Assembly (NCBI GenBank): GCA_964589625.1
Contig: CAZPSH010000012.1
Span: 10,420-74,419 of the forward strand
Length of the DNA stretch: 64,000 nucleotides
Direction of reading: 5' to 3'
DNA from: JBFLVU01 sp964589625
GTDB taxonomy: Bacteria; Acidobacteriota; UBA4820; DSQY01
Below, piece by piece: positions 18,129-25,672 of the stretch; the first letter of the stretch is position 1; each line of letters starts with the position of its first letter. Under the pieces are notes generated by a model. That model searched no databases and was not told the origin of the DNA. It saw nothing but the letters and a program-made list of their open reading frames with translations. The translations under genes were made by a program, and so were the position numbers.

Positions 18129-18671
18129 ATGGGGGGTTCGGAGGCGCGCAACGTCCTCGTCATGGGGCTGGGAAACGTCCTCATGGGGGATGACGCCTTC
18201 GGGCCCACCGTCGCCCGGACGCTGGAATCCCGGTTCGATCTTCCCCCGGGGGTGTCGTCACTGGATGCCGGCACCCCCGGGCTCGATCTCATGCCCTACC
18301 TGCTCGGGGTGAAGGCCCTCGTGGTGGTGGACACGGTCTCGTCGAAGGACCCGCCCGGCACCGTGAAGACCTACCGCCTGGAGGAGATCCTCCGGGCGCC
18401 GATCCAGCCCCGCGTGAACCCCCACGATCCCGGCCTCAAGGAGGCCCTGCACACGCTGGACTTTGCGGGACAGTGTCCGGAGGAGGTGCTCCTCGTGGGC
18501 GTCGTTCCGGAAAACGTCGAGAGGGGCCTCGCCCTGTCGCCAGCGGTCCGAGACTCGGTGGACGCCGCCTTGGGAGAGATCCTGAAAGAGCTCGACCGGC
18601 TGGGCGTTCCCGCCTCGCCTCGCCGGAACGCATCGGAACCTGACCTGTGGTGGTTGGGGAGGGACTCGTGA
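18129..18671 (+). CDS. hybD: Hydrogenase maturation endopeptidase
   Basis: A 180-residue HybD/HyaD-type protease that cleaves the C-terminal extension of the large subunit. GLGNVLMGDDAFGP (Glu/Asp nickel-sensing region) lies near residues 15-28, LDAGTPGLDL near 52-61 and VVVDTVS near 74-80; His ligands appear in PHDPGL and the following helix. ATG 18129 lies 14 bases after hybC. The stop overlaps the next gene (GTGA). Confidence 0.93.
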   Translation: MGGSEARNVLVMGLGNVLMGDDAFGPTVARTLESRFDLPPGVSSLDAGTPGLDLMPYLLGVKALVVVDTVSSKDPPGTVKTYRLEEILRAPIQPRVNPHDPGLKEALHTLDFAGQCPEEVLLVGVVPENVERGLALSPAVRDSVDAALGEILKELDRLGVPASPRRNASEPDLWWLGRDS

Positions 18672-19033
18672 CCCAGAGGATGGAGCGCGTGCTCGTGGTT
18701 CTGGTGATCCTCCACAGCGTGGCCGTGGGGCTGGCCCTCCTGATCGCTCCGGGCTTCGCCCTCCGCTTCGGCGGCTGGGAGGAGACCGGGCCGGCCTTCT
18801 TTCCACGGCAGGCCGGCGTCTTTCACATCGTCCTGGCCATGGGGTACGCCATCGAGTATTTTCGCCACCGGGGCATCACCCTGATCGTCTCGGCCAAGTC
18901 CATCGCCTTCGTCTTCCTCGGCTTCTCCACGCTCCTCATGTGGCCGGCCCCGTGGATCGTGCCTTTCTCCGCCGTCACGGACGGTTTGATGGGGTACGCG
19001 GTGGCCTTCGTCCATCGCCGCGCATCGGAATGA
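18668..19033 (+). CDS. Small four-helix membrane protein, function unknown
   Basis: About 121 residues with four predicted membrane helices (roughly 5-25, 45-65, 72-90, 95-113), in the manner of DoxX/DUF4345-like proteins, though I cannot assign it firmly. GTG 18668 overlaps the hybD stop by 4 bases and is preceded by GGGGAGGGA; an ATG at 18680 and a GTG at 18647 are alternatives. Translational coupling to hybD suggests a role linked to the hydrogenase. Confidence 0.65.
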   Translation: MTQRMERVLVVLVILHSVAVGLALLIAPGFALRFGGWEETGPAFFPRQAGVFHIVLAMGYAIEYFRHRGITLIVSAKSIAFVFLGFSTLLMWPAPWIVPFSAVTDGLMGYAVAFVHRRASE

Positions 19034-19051
19034 GGGAGGGGGGCACGCGGG

Positions 19052-19079
19052 CCGCAAGGGGTTTTTCAATAGCCTGTTA
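19052..19079. repeat. Dispersed 28-bp repeat, copy 1
   Basis: CCGCAAGGGG followed by TTTTTCAATAGCCTGTTA. A second copy at 31745-31772 matches at 23 of 28 positions. This copy overlaps the stop codon of the minus-strand epimerase gene. Confidence 0.6.
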
Positions 19080-20597
19080 CACGGGCGGTGTGTAGGATGC
19101 GCCCGAGAGCTCCTCGTACACGTCCTGGATCTGGTCGATCCCCAGGTTGATGGTCATTGTGATGTGGTCCTGAAGGGCCTGCTCCATGCCCTGGGCCTTG
19201 GGGTCCTGAAGGATCACCTTGAGGACCACGTCGTTCACCGTCTGGAGGGCGTCCGCAAGTTCGTGGACCGAGAAACCCTGGGAGAAGCGGCGGTAGGCCA
19301 AATCGCGGCAGTAGTTGATGAAGATGGCCTTCTCCCGGGTTCGGACCACGTTCATGACTTGGCGGAGCACCTGCCTGTGGGCCCACTCCAGCTCCTCCGG
19401 CGAGATGCGCTTGTAGGAGAGGAACCAGGGCTTGGCCTTGGGGCCGCGGAAGGCGTCCATGAGGGAGAGGACGATGGCCTCCTCGTAGGCCTCCAAGAGC
19501 CGGTGGATCCTCAGGTTGATTCTCTGGCGCACTTCCTTCATGGCGGCCCGGTTCAGGGCGTTCCATTTCTCCGGGTTCGTGCGGAGGTTCTCCACGAGGA
19601 AGGGCATGCGCCTCAGGATGTGAAGCCGCTCCCGGGGCTGCCAGTTCAGCCGCGCGTAGGTGCGGCTCGCGTCCGTGTTCATCTGGAGATCGATGTACCT
19701 CGCCATCCACGGCCGCTCGAAGGGTCGGTCCCCAAGGGTCCGTCCCACAAGGTCCCGGGCGAGCATCCCGGGGCCGCAGAGGATCTTGGGCATGTAGATG
19801 GGGCGAACCGGTCGGCTGAAGTAGGCCCGGGTGGCCGCGTCGAAAAGCTCCCGGTGGTTTGTGGAGCCGCTCGTGGACGCGATGAGGATCTCGCAGGGCG
19901 AGAGGAGGTCCCTTCGCGAGAGGGCGGCCTTGAAAAAGGCGACGGCGTCCCGCACGTGAAAGTAGGGGATGGAGGAGATTCCCCTTCCGCCGAGAACCCG
20001 GGCGTTCCACGAGCGGGAAAGCCACGTCTCCAGGAACTTGAAGAGGGGTGGGTACTCGCACCAGTCCGAGAACATGGCCCCGAAGCGGACGATGCAGGAG
20101 GGGACCGTGTCGACGTACTCCCGGAGCATTTCCTCCCCGATGCGCTTGGTGATCGCGTACACGTGCTCGCCGTCGGGCGGGCTTTCCTCGTTCAGCACCC
20201 CTCCCGGTGGAGGGAGCCGGGAGGCCGCCACCGAGGAGGCGTAGAAGAACCTGCGCACGCGCAGGGGCTTGCAAAGTTCGAGGACGTTCCGCAAGCCCCC
20301 CACGTTCGTCCGCCAGTATTCGGGGTGGTCCTCACCGGTGAAGTCGTAGTGCGCGGCGAGGTGGATCACCAGATCCACGCCCCCGCCGGAGAGGATGGCG
20401 TCGAAGACCGATCGAAGGTGGGACGCCTCCCCGATGTCCACCTGGAACCAGTGCAGATTGGGCCATTCCGGAACGCCGCACTCCTGCGGTGAGCGCCGGG
20501 CGATGGAGAAGATCTCGTATTCGTCCTTCAAGTACTCGAGGAGGTGGCGCCCGAGGAACCCGGAGGCTCCGGTGAGGATGAGCCTGGGCTGGGCCAT
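19077..20597 (-). CDS. Extended-SDR NAD-dependent epimerase with helical C-terminal domain
   Basis: A 506-residue cytoplasmic protein. Residues 1-350 form an extended short-chain dehydrogenase/reductase: GASGFLG nucleotide-binding loop at 10-16, VIHLAAHYD, a Ser in YASSVAAS and the catalytic pair YAITK near 150. Such enzymes modify nucleotide-sugars or lipid-linked substrates; the substrate is not evident. Residues about 365-500 are an additional all-helical domain (RRFSQGFSVHELADAL and similar) resembling the RsbRD_N sensor-type domain also encoded at 46395-46919. The fusion is unusual for a plain epimerase and suggests regulation. The gene is separated from the minus-strand signalling operon by 220 bases and has its own promoter. 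Confidence 0.8.
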   Translation of the reverse strand: MAQPRLILTGASGFLGRHLLEYLKDEYEIFSIARRSPQECGVPEWPNLHWFQVDIGEASHLRSVFDAILSGGGVDLVIHLAAHYDFTGEDHPEYWRTNVGGLRNVLELCKPLRVRRFFYASSVAASRLPPPGGVLNEESPPDGEHVYAITKRIGEEMLREYVDTVPSCIVRFGAMFSDWCEYPPLFKFLETWLSRSWNARVLGGRGISSIPYFHVRDAVAFFKAALSRRDLLSPCEILIASTSGSTNHRELFDAATRAYFSRPVRPIYMPKILCGPGMLARDLVGRTLGDRPFERPWMARYIDLQMNTDASRTYARLNWQPRERLHILRRMPFLVENLRTNPEKWNALNRAAMKEVRQRINLRIHRLLEAYEEAIVLSLMDAFRGPKAKPWFLSYKRISPEELEWAHRQVLRQVMNVVRTREKAIFINYCRDLAYRRFSQGFSVHELADALQTVNDVVLKVILQDPKAQGMEQALQDHITMTINLGIDQIQDVYEELSGASYTPPV

Positions 20598-20628
20598 CTT
20601 CTCCCCCCTTCGGACCGGCGCTATTCCG

Positions 20629-20658
20629 ATGGTAAGCGGGATGCCCCGCGCCCGTCAA
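20629..20658 (-). promoter_or_regulatory. Putative sigma70-type promoter for the epimerase gene
   Basis: Minus strand: TTGACG, 18 bases, TACCAT. Predicted start is near 20622, with a leader of about 25 bases including a GGGGGGAG ribosome site before ATG 20597. The rest of the 220-base gap to 20817 shows no gene. Confidence 0.5.
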
Positions 20659-20817
20659 CGGCGGGGTGGCGGCGGGGGAGCTCCGGGGAATCGTGATCAG
20701 GATACCGGGAGAGGGGATCCGGGTGCAGGTCCGGCTTGCGCTCGGGGCAACCGGAGGGCGGGGCGGCCTCGCCCGGCGATGGCTTCTCTCGGCCCGCCGG
20801 CGGCTTGCGCCCCTTTC

Positions 20818-21228
20818 TCATCCGCCCCCGTTCTTGAGGCGCTGGTTCTCGAGGGTCAGGCGGCGCCACTCCAGGGCGCGTTCGATGGCGATGAGGACCT
20901 GCTCCTTGCGGAAGGGCTTCGTGATGTAGTCGTAGGCGCCCTTGCGGATGGCTTCCTGGGCCGATTCCAGGCTTCCGTAGGCGGTGATGATGACCACGGG
21001 GATCGTGGGATCGGTCTCATGCGTCTTTTCCACGACTTCCAGCCCGTCGCGTCCCAGCATTTTGAGGTCCGAGATGACGAGTGAAAAGGCGTGGGCCGCC
21101 ATGAGATCCTCCAGCTCCAGGGGGTTGTTGGTGCTCACCACCTCGTGGTCCGTTCGCGCGGTGATGATGGTCTGGAGCAGGAGGAGCATGTCCACTTCAT
21201 CGTCAAGCAACAGGATCTTCTCGGCCAT
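20818..21228 (-). CDS. Receiver response regulator with short helical tail
   Basis: A 136-residue receiver domain: LLLDDEVD, VISDLKM phospho-acceptor Asp, VIITAYG and TKPFRKEQ. After the receiver only about 18 residues of helix remain (LEWRRLTLENQRLKNGGG), like the linker that precedes an AAA+ domain in NtrC-type regulators, but the gene stops there. It follows the kinase at 21246-23057 by 17 bases and is its likely partner. Last gene of the six-gene minus-strand unit. Confidence 0.92.
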   Translation of the reverse strand: MAEKILLLDDEVDMLLLLQTIITARTDHEVVSTNNPLELEDLMAAHAFSLVISDLKMLGRDGLEVVEKTHETDPTIPVVIITAYGSLESAQEAIRKGAYDYITKPFRKEQVLIAIERALEWRRLTLENQRLKNGGG

Positions 21229-21245
21229 CGGATTCGCCCTCCGCT

Positions 21246-23057
21246 CTATAAGGCCCCGCCGGCGGGGCCGTGAGCCTCGGTTCCGCCGGGAGCCAGGGGG
21301 AGCACGACCCGGAAGGTAGTGCCCGCGTGCTCCTCTCCCACTGCGTCCACGTGGCGGCTTTCCACCTGGATGGTGCCGCCTGCCTTCTCCACGATTCCGT
21401 GACTGATGGACAGCCCGAGCCCGGTTCCCTCGCCGGGCGCCTTGGTGGTGAAGAACGGGTCGAAAATCCGCTCCAGGTCCTGCCTCGAGATCCCGTGGCC
21501 CGTGTCGCTCACGGAGGTCTCCGCCCGCAAACCCTCCCGGCGTGTCCGGACCGTGAGGGTCCCGCCGGATTTCATGGCGGCCCGGGCATTGGTGATGAGG
21601 TTGAGGAATACCTGCTGGAGGCCCTGGGGGTCGCCGCTGACGGGCGGAATTCCCTCCTCCAGGTCGAGGACGCACTGGATCTTCTCGGTCAGGAGGGTGT
21701 TGCGCACCATGGCCAGCACCCGGCGCACTTCCTCGTTGAGGTCCGACGTTTCCGCGCGCTGTTCGGGAATCCGGGCGAACCGCCCCAGGTTCTCGACGAT
21801 CTTCTTGCACGCGAGAGCCTGCTTCTCGATGATCTTGAGGTGCTCGTGCTCCTGCGATCCCGGCGGCACCTTCTCAAGGAGGAGATCGCAGAACCCGAGG
21901 ATGATGGCGATGGGGTTGTTGACCTCGTGGGCTACGCCCGCCGCGAGAGTGCCCAGGGAGGCCAGACGCGAGCTCAGGTTGATCTGGCGCTCCTTCTCCT
22001 TTTGGAGCTTGGACCACCAGCGGTCCCTGCGGATGACGGAAACGCTCCCTGCCAGGATGGCCAGAAAGATCGCCGTCTGTACGGTGAACTGGCGGAGGAA
22101 CAGGGACCGGACCATCCCCTGGACCTCGCTGGCCGGGGCCACGACGGCCACGGACCAGAAGAGGTCCGGGCGCTCGGGATCCAAAGAGGCCGCCGTGTAG
22201 CCGATGAGCTTGTGGACGGGTCCCTTGAGCTGGCGGTGCCAGCCGGAAAGGTACTCGCCCTTCCCCTCCTGGCCCCGGAGCATGTGGTCACGCATGATCA
22301 CGTTGATCCCCTCGAAGGCGAGCTTCGGGTTCTTCTCGTGGCGGGCCTTGAAGGCGTTCTTGCCCAGGAAGTCCCGCTCCGGATGGGCGAGGAACGTGCC
22401 CATCTCGTCCAGGACCCACGCGTAGCCCGTGGTCCCGGAGCGGGCGTCGGCCGTGAATCTCGTCGCGAGGGCGGTGGCGTCCACGATGAACTCAAGAACG
22501 CCCGCGAACGTGCGGCCGGACGGATCGTGCAGGTTGTACCCGCCGAGGGCGTGGTAGTGAGGAACGGCGAGGAGCAGCCGGGGCCTCCGCCGGTCCAGGT
22601 CGCCTTCGACCGGAAGGCTCGAAGAGATCAGGAGCACCTTGCCGCGGTTTTCGGGGCGGGAGGCCCAGAGGTAGGAAGTCGTTTCACGGAAGTCCCCCTT
22701 CTCCCGCACGACCTCGCCCTCGGAAAGCAGGACGGAGGCGCCTTCCCCCTCGGGGGTGACGAGGCGGATCTCCAGGAGTTCTCCGCTTTGCACGGCGTCG
22801 AAGGTGACGCGCATGCGGCGCTCCCACGTGGCGGAGTGGTCCGACTCCGCGAGGGGCGACTGGTTCAGGGCCACGAGCTCGCGCCGGAGGAAGTCCAGAT
22901 CCTGCCGGATGAGGGTCGCCAGGTTGCGGGCAAGGACGAGCTGCTGCTCGTTGAACTCCTCGCTCACCACCTGCCGCATCTTGCCGAAGGAGACGAGGCC
23001 CAGGATGAAGGCCGCCACCAGGAGAAGGCCCGCGGCCAACAGCCCCCAGAGGGGCAT
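21246..23057 (-). CDS. Sensor histidine kinase with dCache-like periplasmic domain
   Basis: A 603-residue membrane kinase. Membrane helix about 5-25; periplasmic domain about 30-325 with dCache features (TGYAWVLDEMGTFLAHP near 215); second membrane helix about 328-348; HisKA with AAGVAHEVNNP; ATPase domain with NLITNARAA, DTGHGI and GTGLGL. ATG 23057 lies 29 bases after the upstream stop; a TTG 15 bases earlier is possible. dCache domains bind small extracellular molecules such as amino acids or carboxylates; the ligand is unknown. Placed directly behind the two PEP-synthase-like genes. Confidence 0.9.
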   Translation of the reverse strand: MPLWGLLAAGLLLVAAFILGLVSFGKMRQVVSEEFNEQQLVLARNLATLIRQDLDFLRRELVALNQSPLAESDHSATWERRMRVTFDAVQSGELLEIRLVTPEGEGASVLLSEGEVVREKGDFRETTSYLWASRPENRGKVLLISSSLPVEGDLDRRRPRLLLAVPHYHALGGYNLHDPSGRTFAGVLEFIVDATALATRFTADARSGTTGYAWVLDEMGTFLAHPERDFLGKNAFKARHEKNPKLAFEGINVIMRDHMLRGQEGKGEYLSGWHRQLKGPVHKLIGYTAASLDPERPDLFWSVAVVAPASEVQGMVRSLFLRQFTVQTAIFLAILAGSVSVIRRDRWWSKLQKEKERQINLSSRLASLGTLAAGVAHEVNNPIAIILGFCDLLLEKVPPGSQEHEHLKIIEKQALACKKIVENLGRFARIPEQRAETSDLNEEVRRVLAMVRNTLLTEKIQCVLDLEEGIPPVSGDPQGLQQVFLNLITNARAAMKSGGTLTVRTRREGLRAETSVSDTGHGISRQDLERIFDPFFTTKAPGEGTGLGLSISHGIVEKAGGTIQVESRHVDAVGEEHAGTTFRVVLPLAPGGTEAHGPAGGAL

Positions 23058-23086
23058 GGATCGACGGCTCCTCAACCATCGGGACC

Positions 23087-25672
23087 TCAAGGGGCGGCCT
23101 CCTTCAGTCCGAGCGTGAAGTCGCCCCGGACGAACGCCTCCGCGGCCCGCTCCACGTCCGAGTCGCTCCCGAAGAGGGTGTCCACTTGGCGCGTGACCAC
23201 CAGCAGCCGGCCCAGGGCGCGGAGGCGGGCGGCCAGGGATTCGGCATCCTGATTCTCGATCCGGGCGAAGAGCGCGTCTCCCCGCCGGGAGGACCTCCAC
23301 CCGTCCCCTCTCAGAACGCGCTCGATGAAGTCCACGCGCCGGGACCTTCCCCGGGCGTCGGCGGCGCCCCCGTGGAAGAGGAGGCTGGCGTAGTTCTCGT
23401 GAACGTTGTCGGTGGAGCAGGCGTCCACCCGGGAAAAGTGGTACCCCAGGCGGAAGTTCATGTTGAGGTAAACGTCCGAGACGAGCACGTAGTTGGGTTC
23501 CGCCATCTGGCGGGCCATGTCCCCGGAGGTCAAGGCGGTCGTCATCAGGGAGGCCACATCCCGGCCCGAGGCCGCTGATCCCTTGTCCCAAGGGACTTCA
23601 ACCATCCCGGGCCAGAGGTGGAGCAGGGGCCGGCACCGGAAGTGCTCGGGCCGAAGTTCTCTCTCCCCGGGGGGCATCTCCAGGCCGCCGCCGAGATCCA
23701 GGAAGTAGAAGGACACGGGCAGGGGGCTCTTCAGGCGAAGCGCGCCCCCCGACTCCTTCCCGAAGCTTCCTCCCGCGAGGAACATCTCCTCCATGGCCCG
23801 CTCGTGGGCGTACCTCAAGATATCGTGGAGCGTCCGGCAGCCGGCGGCCTTGAAGTTCCTGCCCCTGACGTCCGTCAAGTTCAGGGGAGTCAGGAGGGCG
23901 AGGAGTGCGCGCAGCCTTCGGAAGAGGGGAGTGTCCTGGGTCCCCTCGATACGCCTCCGGGCCGCGCTCTCCAGGAGGGCGTCCAGGCGCCCTCGGTACA
24001 CGTTTCCCAACTCGGCGTCCACGGTCACCACGCCCCCGGCCTCCAGGGATGCCAGGGCTCCGCGGACGCCGAAGACGGCCGGGACCCCGTATTCCCGGGC
24101 CACCGTGGCGAGGTGGCTCGTGGTGGATCCCACTTCCGTGACGAGGGCCGCCGTCCGGCCCAGCGCTTCCGCCAGCCTGGGTTCTGCCGCCCGGGCCACG
24201 AGGACCGCGCCGGGGGGAACCGAAGCGGAGGAAACGCCTTCTCCCAGATGGAACACCGGACCGGAGCCCACGCCCCGCGAGACCACGGTCCCCTCCGAGA
24301 GGATGGGCGTCAGGCCCTTTCTTTGGGAGAGGACCTCCGCCCGCCCGTCGGCCTCCTCGGAGACCCTCAGAGGCCTGGACTGGAGGATGACGATCCTCTC
24401 CTCCGCGTCGAGAGCCCACTCCACGTCCTGGGCCCTGCCGAAGTGGGCCTCCAGGGCGGCGCCGAAACCGGCCAGGGTCGACACCTGGGCCGGCGTCAGG
24501 CACGGCTGATCCCTCATCCAGCCGGGGACCTCCACGTCCACGAGCCCCCGGCTCTCCCTGCAAAGGAGCATGCGATCCTTGGGCGCCACCCGGGAACGGA
24601 GGAGGGGGTACCCTTCTCCCCGGCCCACCGTGAACACGTCCGGCGTCAGCCGTCCGTCCACCGTGGAGGGCCCCAGGCCCCAGGTCCCCGCGAGGACCAT
24701 GGACTCCTCCGATGGATCGTCGGGAGAGCGCGTGTAGAGAACCCCGCTGGCGCGCGCGTCCACCATGGCGACCACACAAACGGCCATGGGCAGGAGGTCC
24801 CCGCCTGCACCCCGGGCCTTGTAGTACACGAGGGCGCGGGGTCCGAACTGGCTGGCGAGAACCTCCCGACAGGCGTCCAGGATTCGTTCCCTGTCCACGT
24901 TCAGAACCGAGGCATACTGGCCGGCGAAGCTGAATTCGCCGTCCTCCCCAACGGCGCTGGACCTCGCAGAGACCAAGAGTCCGTGCCTTTCCGCCCGCTC
25001 CTCCAAGGCGTCGAAGGCCGCGAGGATCTGGTCCGCGACGGCCTTTGGCCACGGGGTTCCCAACACGGCCCCGCGCAATGCCTCGCTCGTTCTGAGGAGG
25101 CCCTCCTGGCTCGCGAGGGGGAGGTCTTCGATGGCGGCGCGGACCTTTGGAAGGACGCCGCCCTCCTCCAGGAAATCCCTGCATGCCCGGCTCGTGATGG
25201 AAAAGCCGTCGGGAACCGGTACGCCCGCCCGCGCTCTCAAGACGGCCAGCCTCCAGGCCTTGGCCCCGACGAGATCCATGGGGACTTCGGCCGCCTCCGT
25301 GAGGGAGAGGACCCGGGGGCCATCCGGAATGCGCGCCGGGGGCGCGGCCTCTTCGGCGAGCCGGGCCTCCAGTGCGGCGAGGGCGGATCGCAGGCGGCGT
25401 TCGCGGCCCCCCGAGAGCGCATCGAGTGCCTCCACGACCTCCCGACCTCGGGCCAGGGCGGAGGAGGTGGCGTCCTTGAGGTACTTGGCGTCAAAGAGGA
25501 ACTCGCCTCCCGCTTTGGCCTGCAGGTCGGCGAGGACTTCCAGGGCGGCGTTGTTGGCCGACACGAGCCTCCGGTAGGCCTCGTACTTCCTCAGAAACCG
25601 CCCCCGCGCGTCCTCGGAGCCGCCGTCCGAACGTCCCGCCAGCAGGTTGCGGAGAAAGGAGGGCAGGGTCAT
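23087..25672 (-). CDS. PEP-synthase-like phosphotransfer protein (second of pair)
   Basis: An 861-residue protein related to PEP synthase and pyruvate phosphate dikinase but lacking the C-terminal PEP/pyruvate-binding barrel. Residues 1-125 are a helical region of unknown function, about 130-430 a PPDK_N ATP-grasp domain (ARSSAVGEDGEFSFAGQYAS; WALDAEERIVILQSRP), about 450-550 a swivelling phosphohistidine domain with TTSHLATVAREYGVPAVFG carrying the catalytic His. The last roughly 280 residues are a domain I do not recognise (GYHFSRVDACSTDNVHENYAS; GRLLVVTRQVDT). The ATG overlaps the stop of the upstream paralogue by 4 bases. It may transfer phosphate from ATP to His and then to an unknown acceptor, possibly in signalling with the flanking kinases; that is inference. 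Confidence 0.75.
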   Translation of the reverse strand: MTLPSFLRNLLAGRSDGGSEDARGRFLRKYEAYRRLVSANNAALEVLADLQAKAGGEFLFDAKYLKDATSSALARGREVVEALDALSGGRERRLRSALAALEARLAEEAAPPARIPDGPRVLSLTEAAEVPMDLVGAKAWRLAVLRARAGVPVPDGFSITSRACRDFLEEGGVLPKVRAAIEDLPLASQEGLLRTSEALRGAVLGTPWPKAVADQILAAFDALEERAERHGLLVSARSSAVGEDGEFSFAGQYASVLNVDRERILDACREVLASQFGPRALVYYKARGAGGDLLPMAVCVVAMVDARASGVLYTRSPDDPSEESMVLAGTWGLGPSTVDGRLTPDVFTVGRGEGYPLLRSRVAPKDRMLLCRESRGLVDVEVPGWMRDQPCLTPAQVSTLAGFGAALEAHFGRAQDVEWALDAEERIVILQSRPLRVSEEADGRAEVLSQRKGLTPILSEGTVVSRGVGSGPVFHLGEGVSSASVPPGAVLVARAAEPRLAEALGRTAALVTEVGSTTSHLATVAREYGVPAVFGVRGALASLEAGGVVTVDAELGNVYRGRLDALLESAARRRIEGTQDTPLFRRLRALLALLTPLNLTDVRGRNFKAAGCRTLHDILRYAHERAMEEMFLAGGSFGKESGGALRLKSPLPVSFYFLDLGGGLEMPPGERELRPEHFRCRPLLHLWPGMVEVPWDKGSAASGRDVASLMTTALTSGDMARQMAEPNYVLVSDVYLNMNFRLGYHFSRVDACSTDNVHENYASLLFHGGAADARGRSRRVDFIERVLRGDGWRSSRRGDALFARIENQDAESLAARLRALGRLLVVTRQVDTLFGSDSDVERAAEAFVRGDFTLGLKEAAP

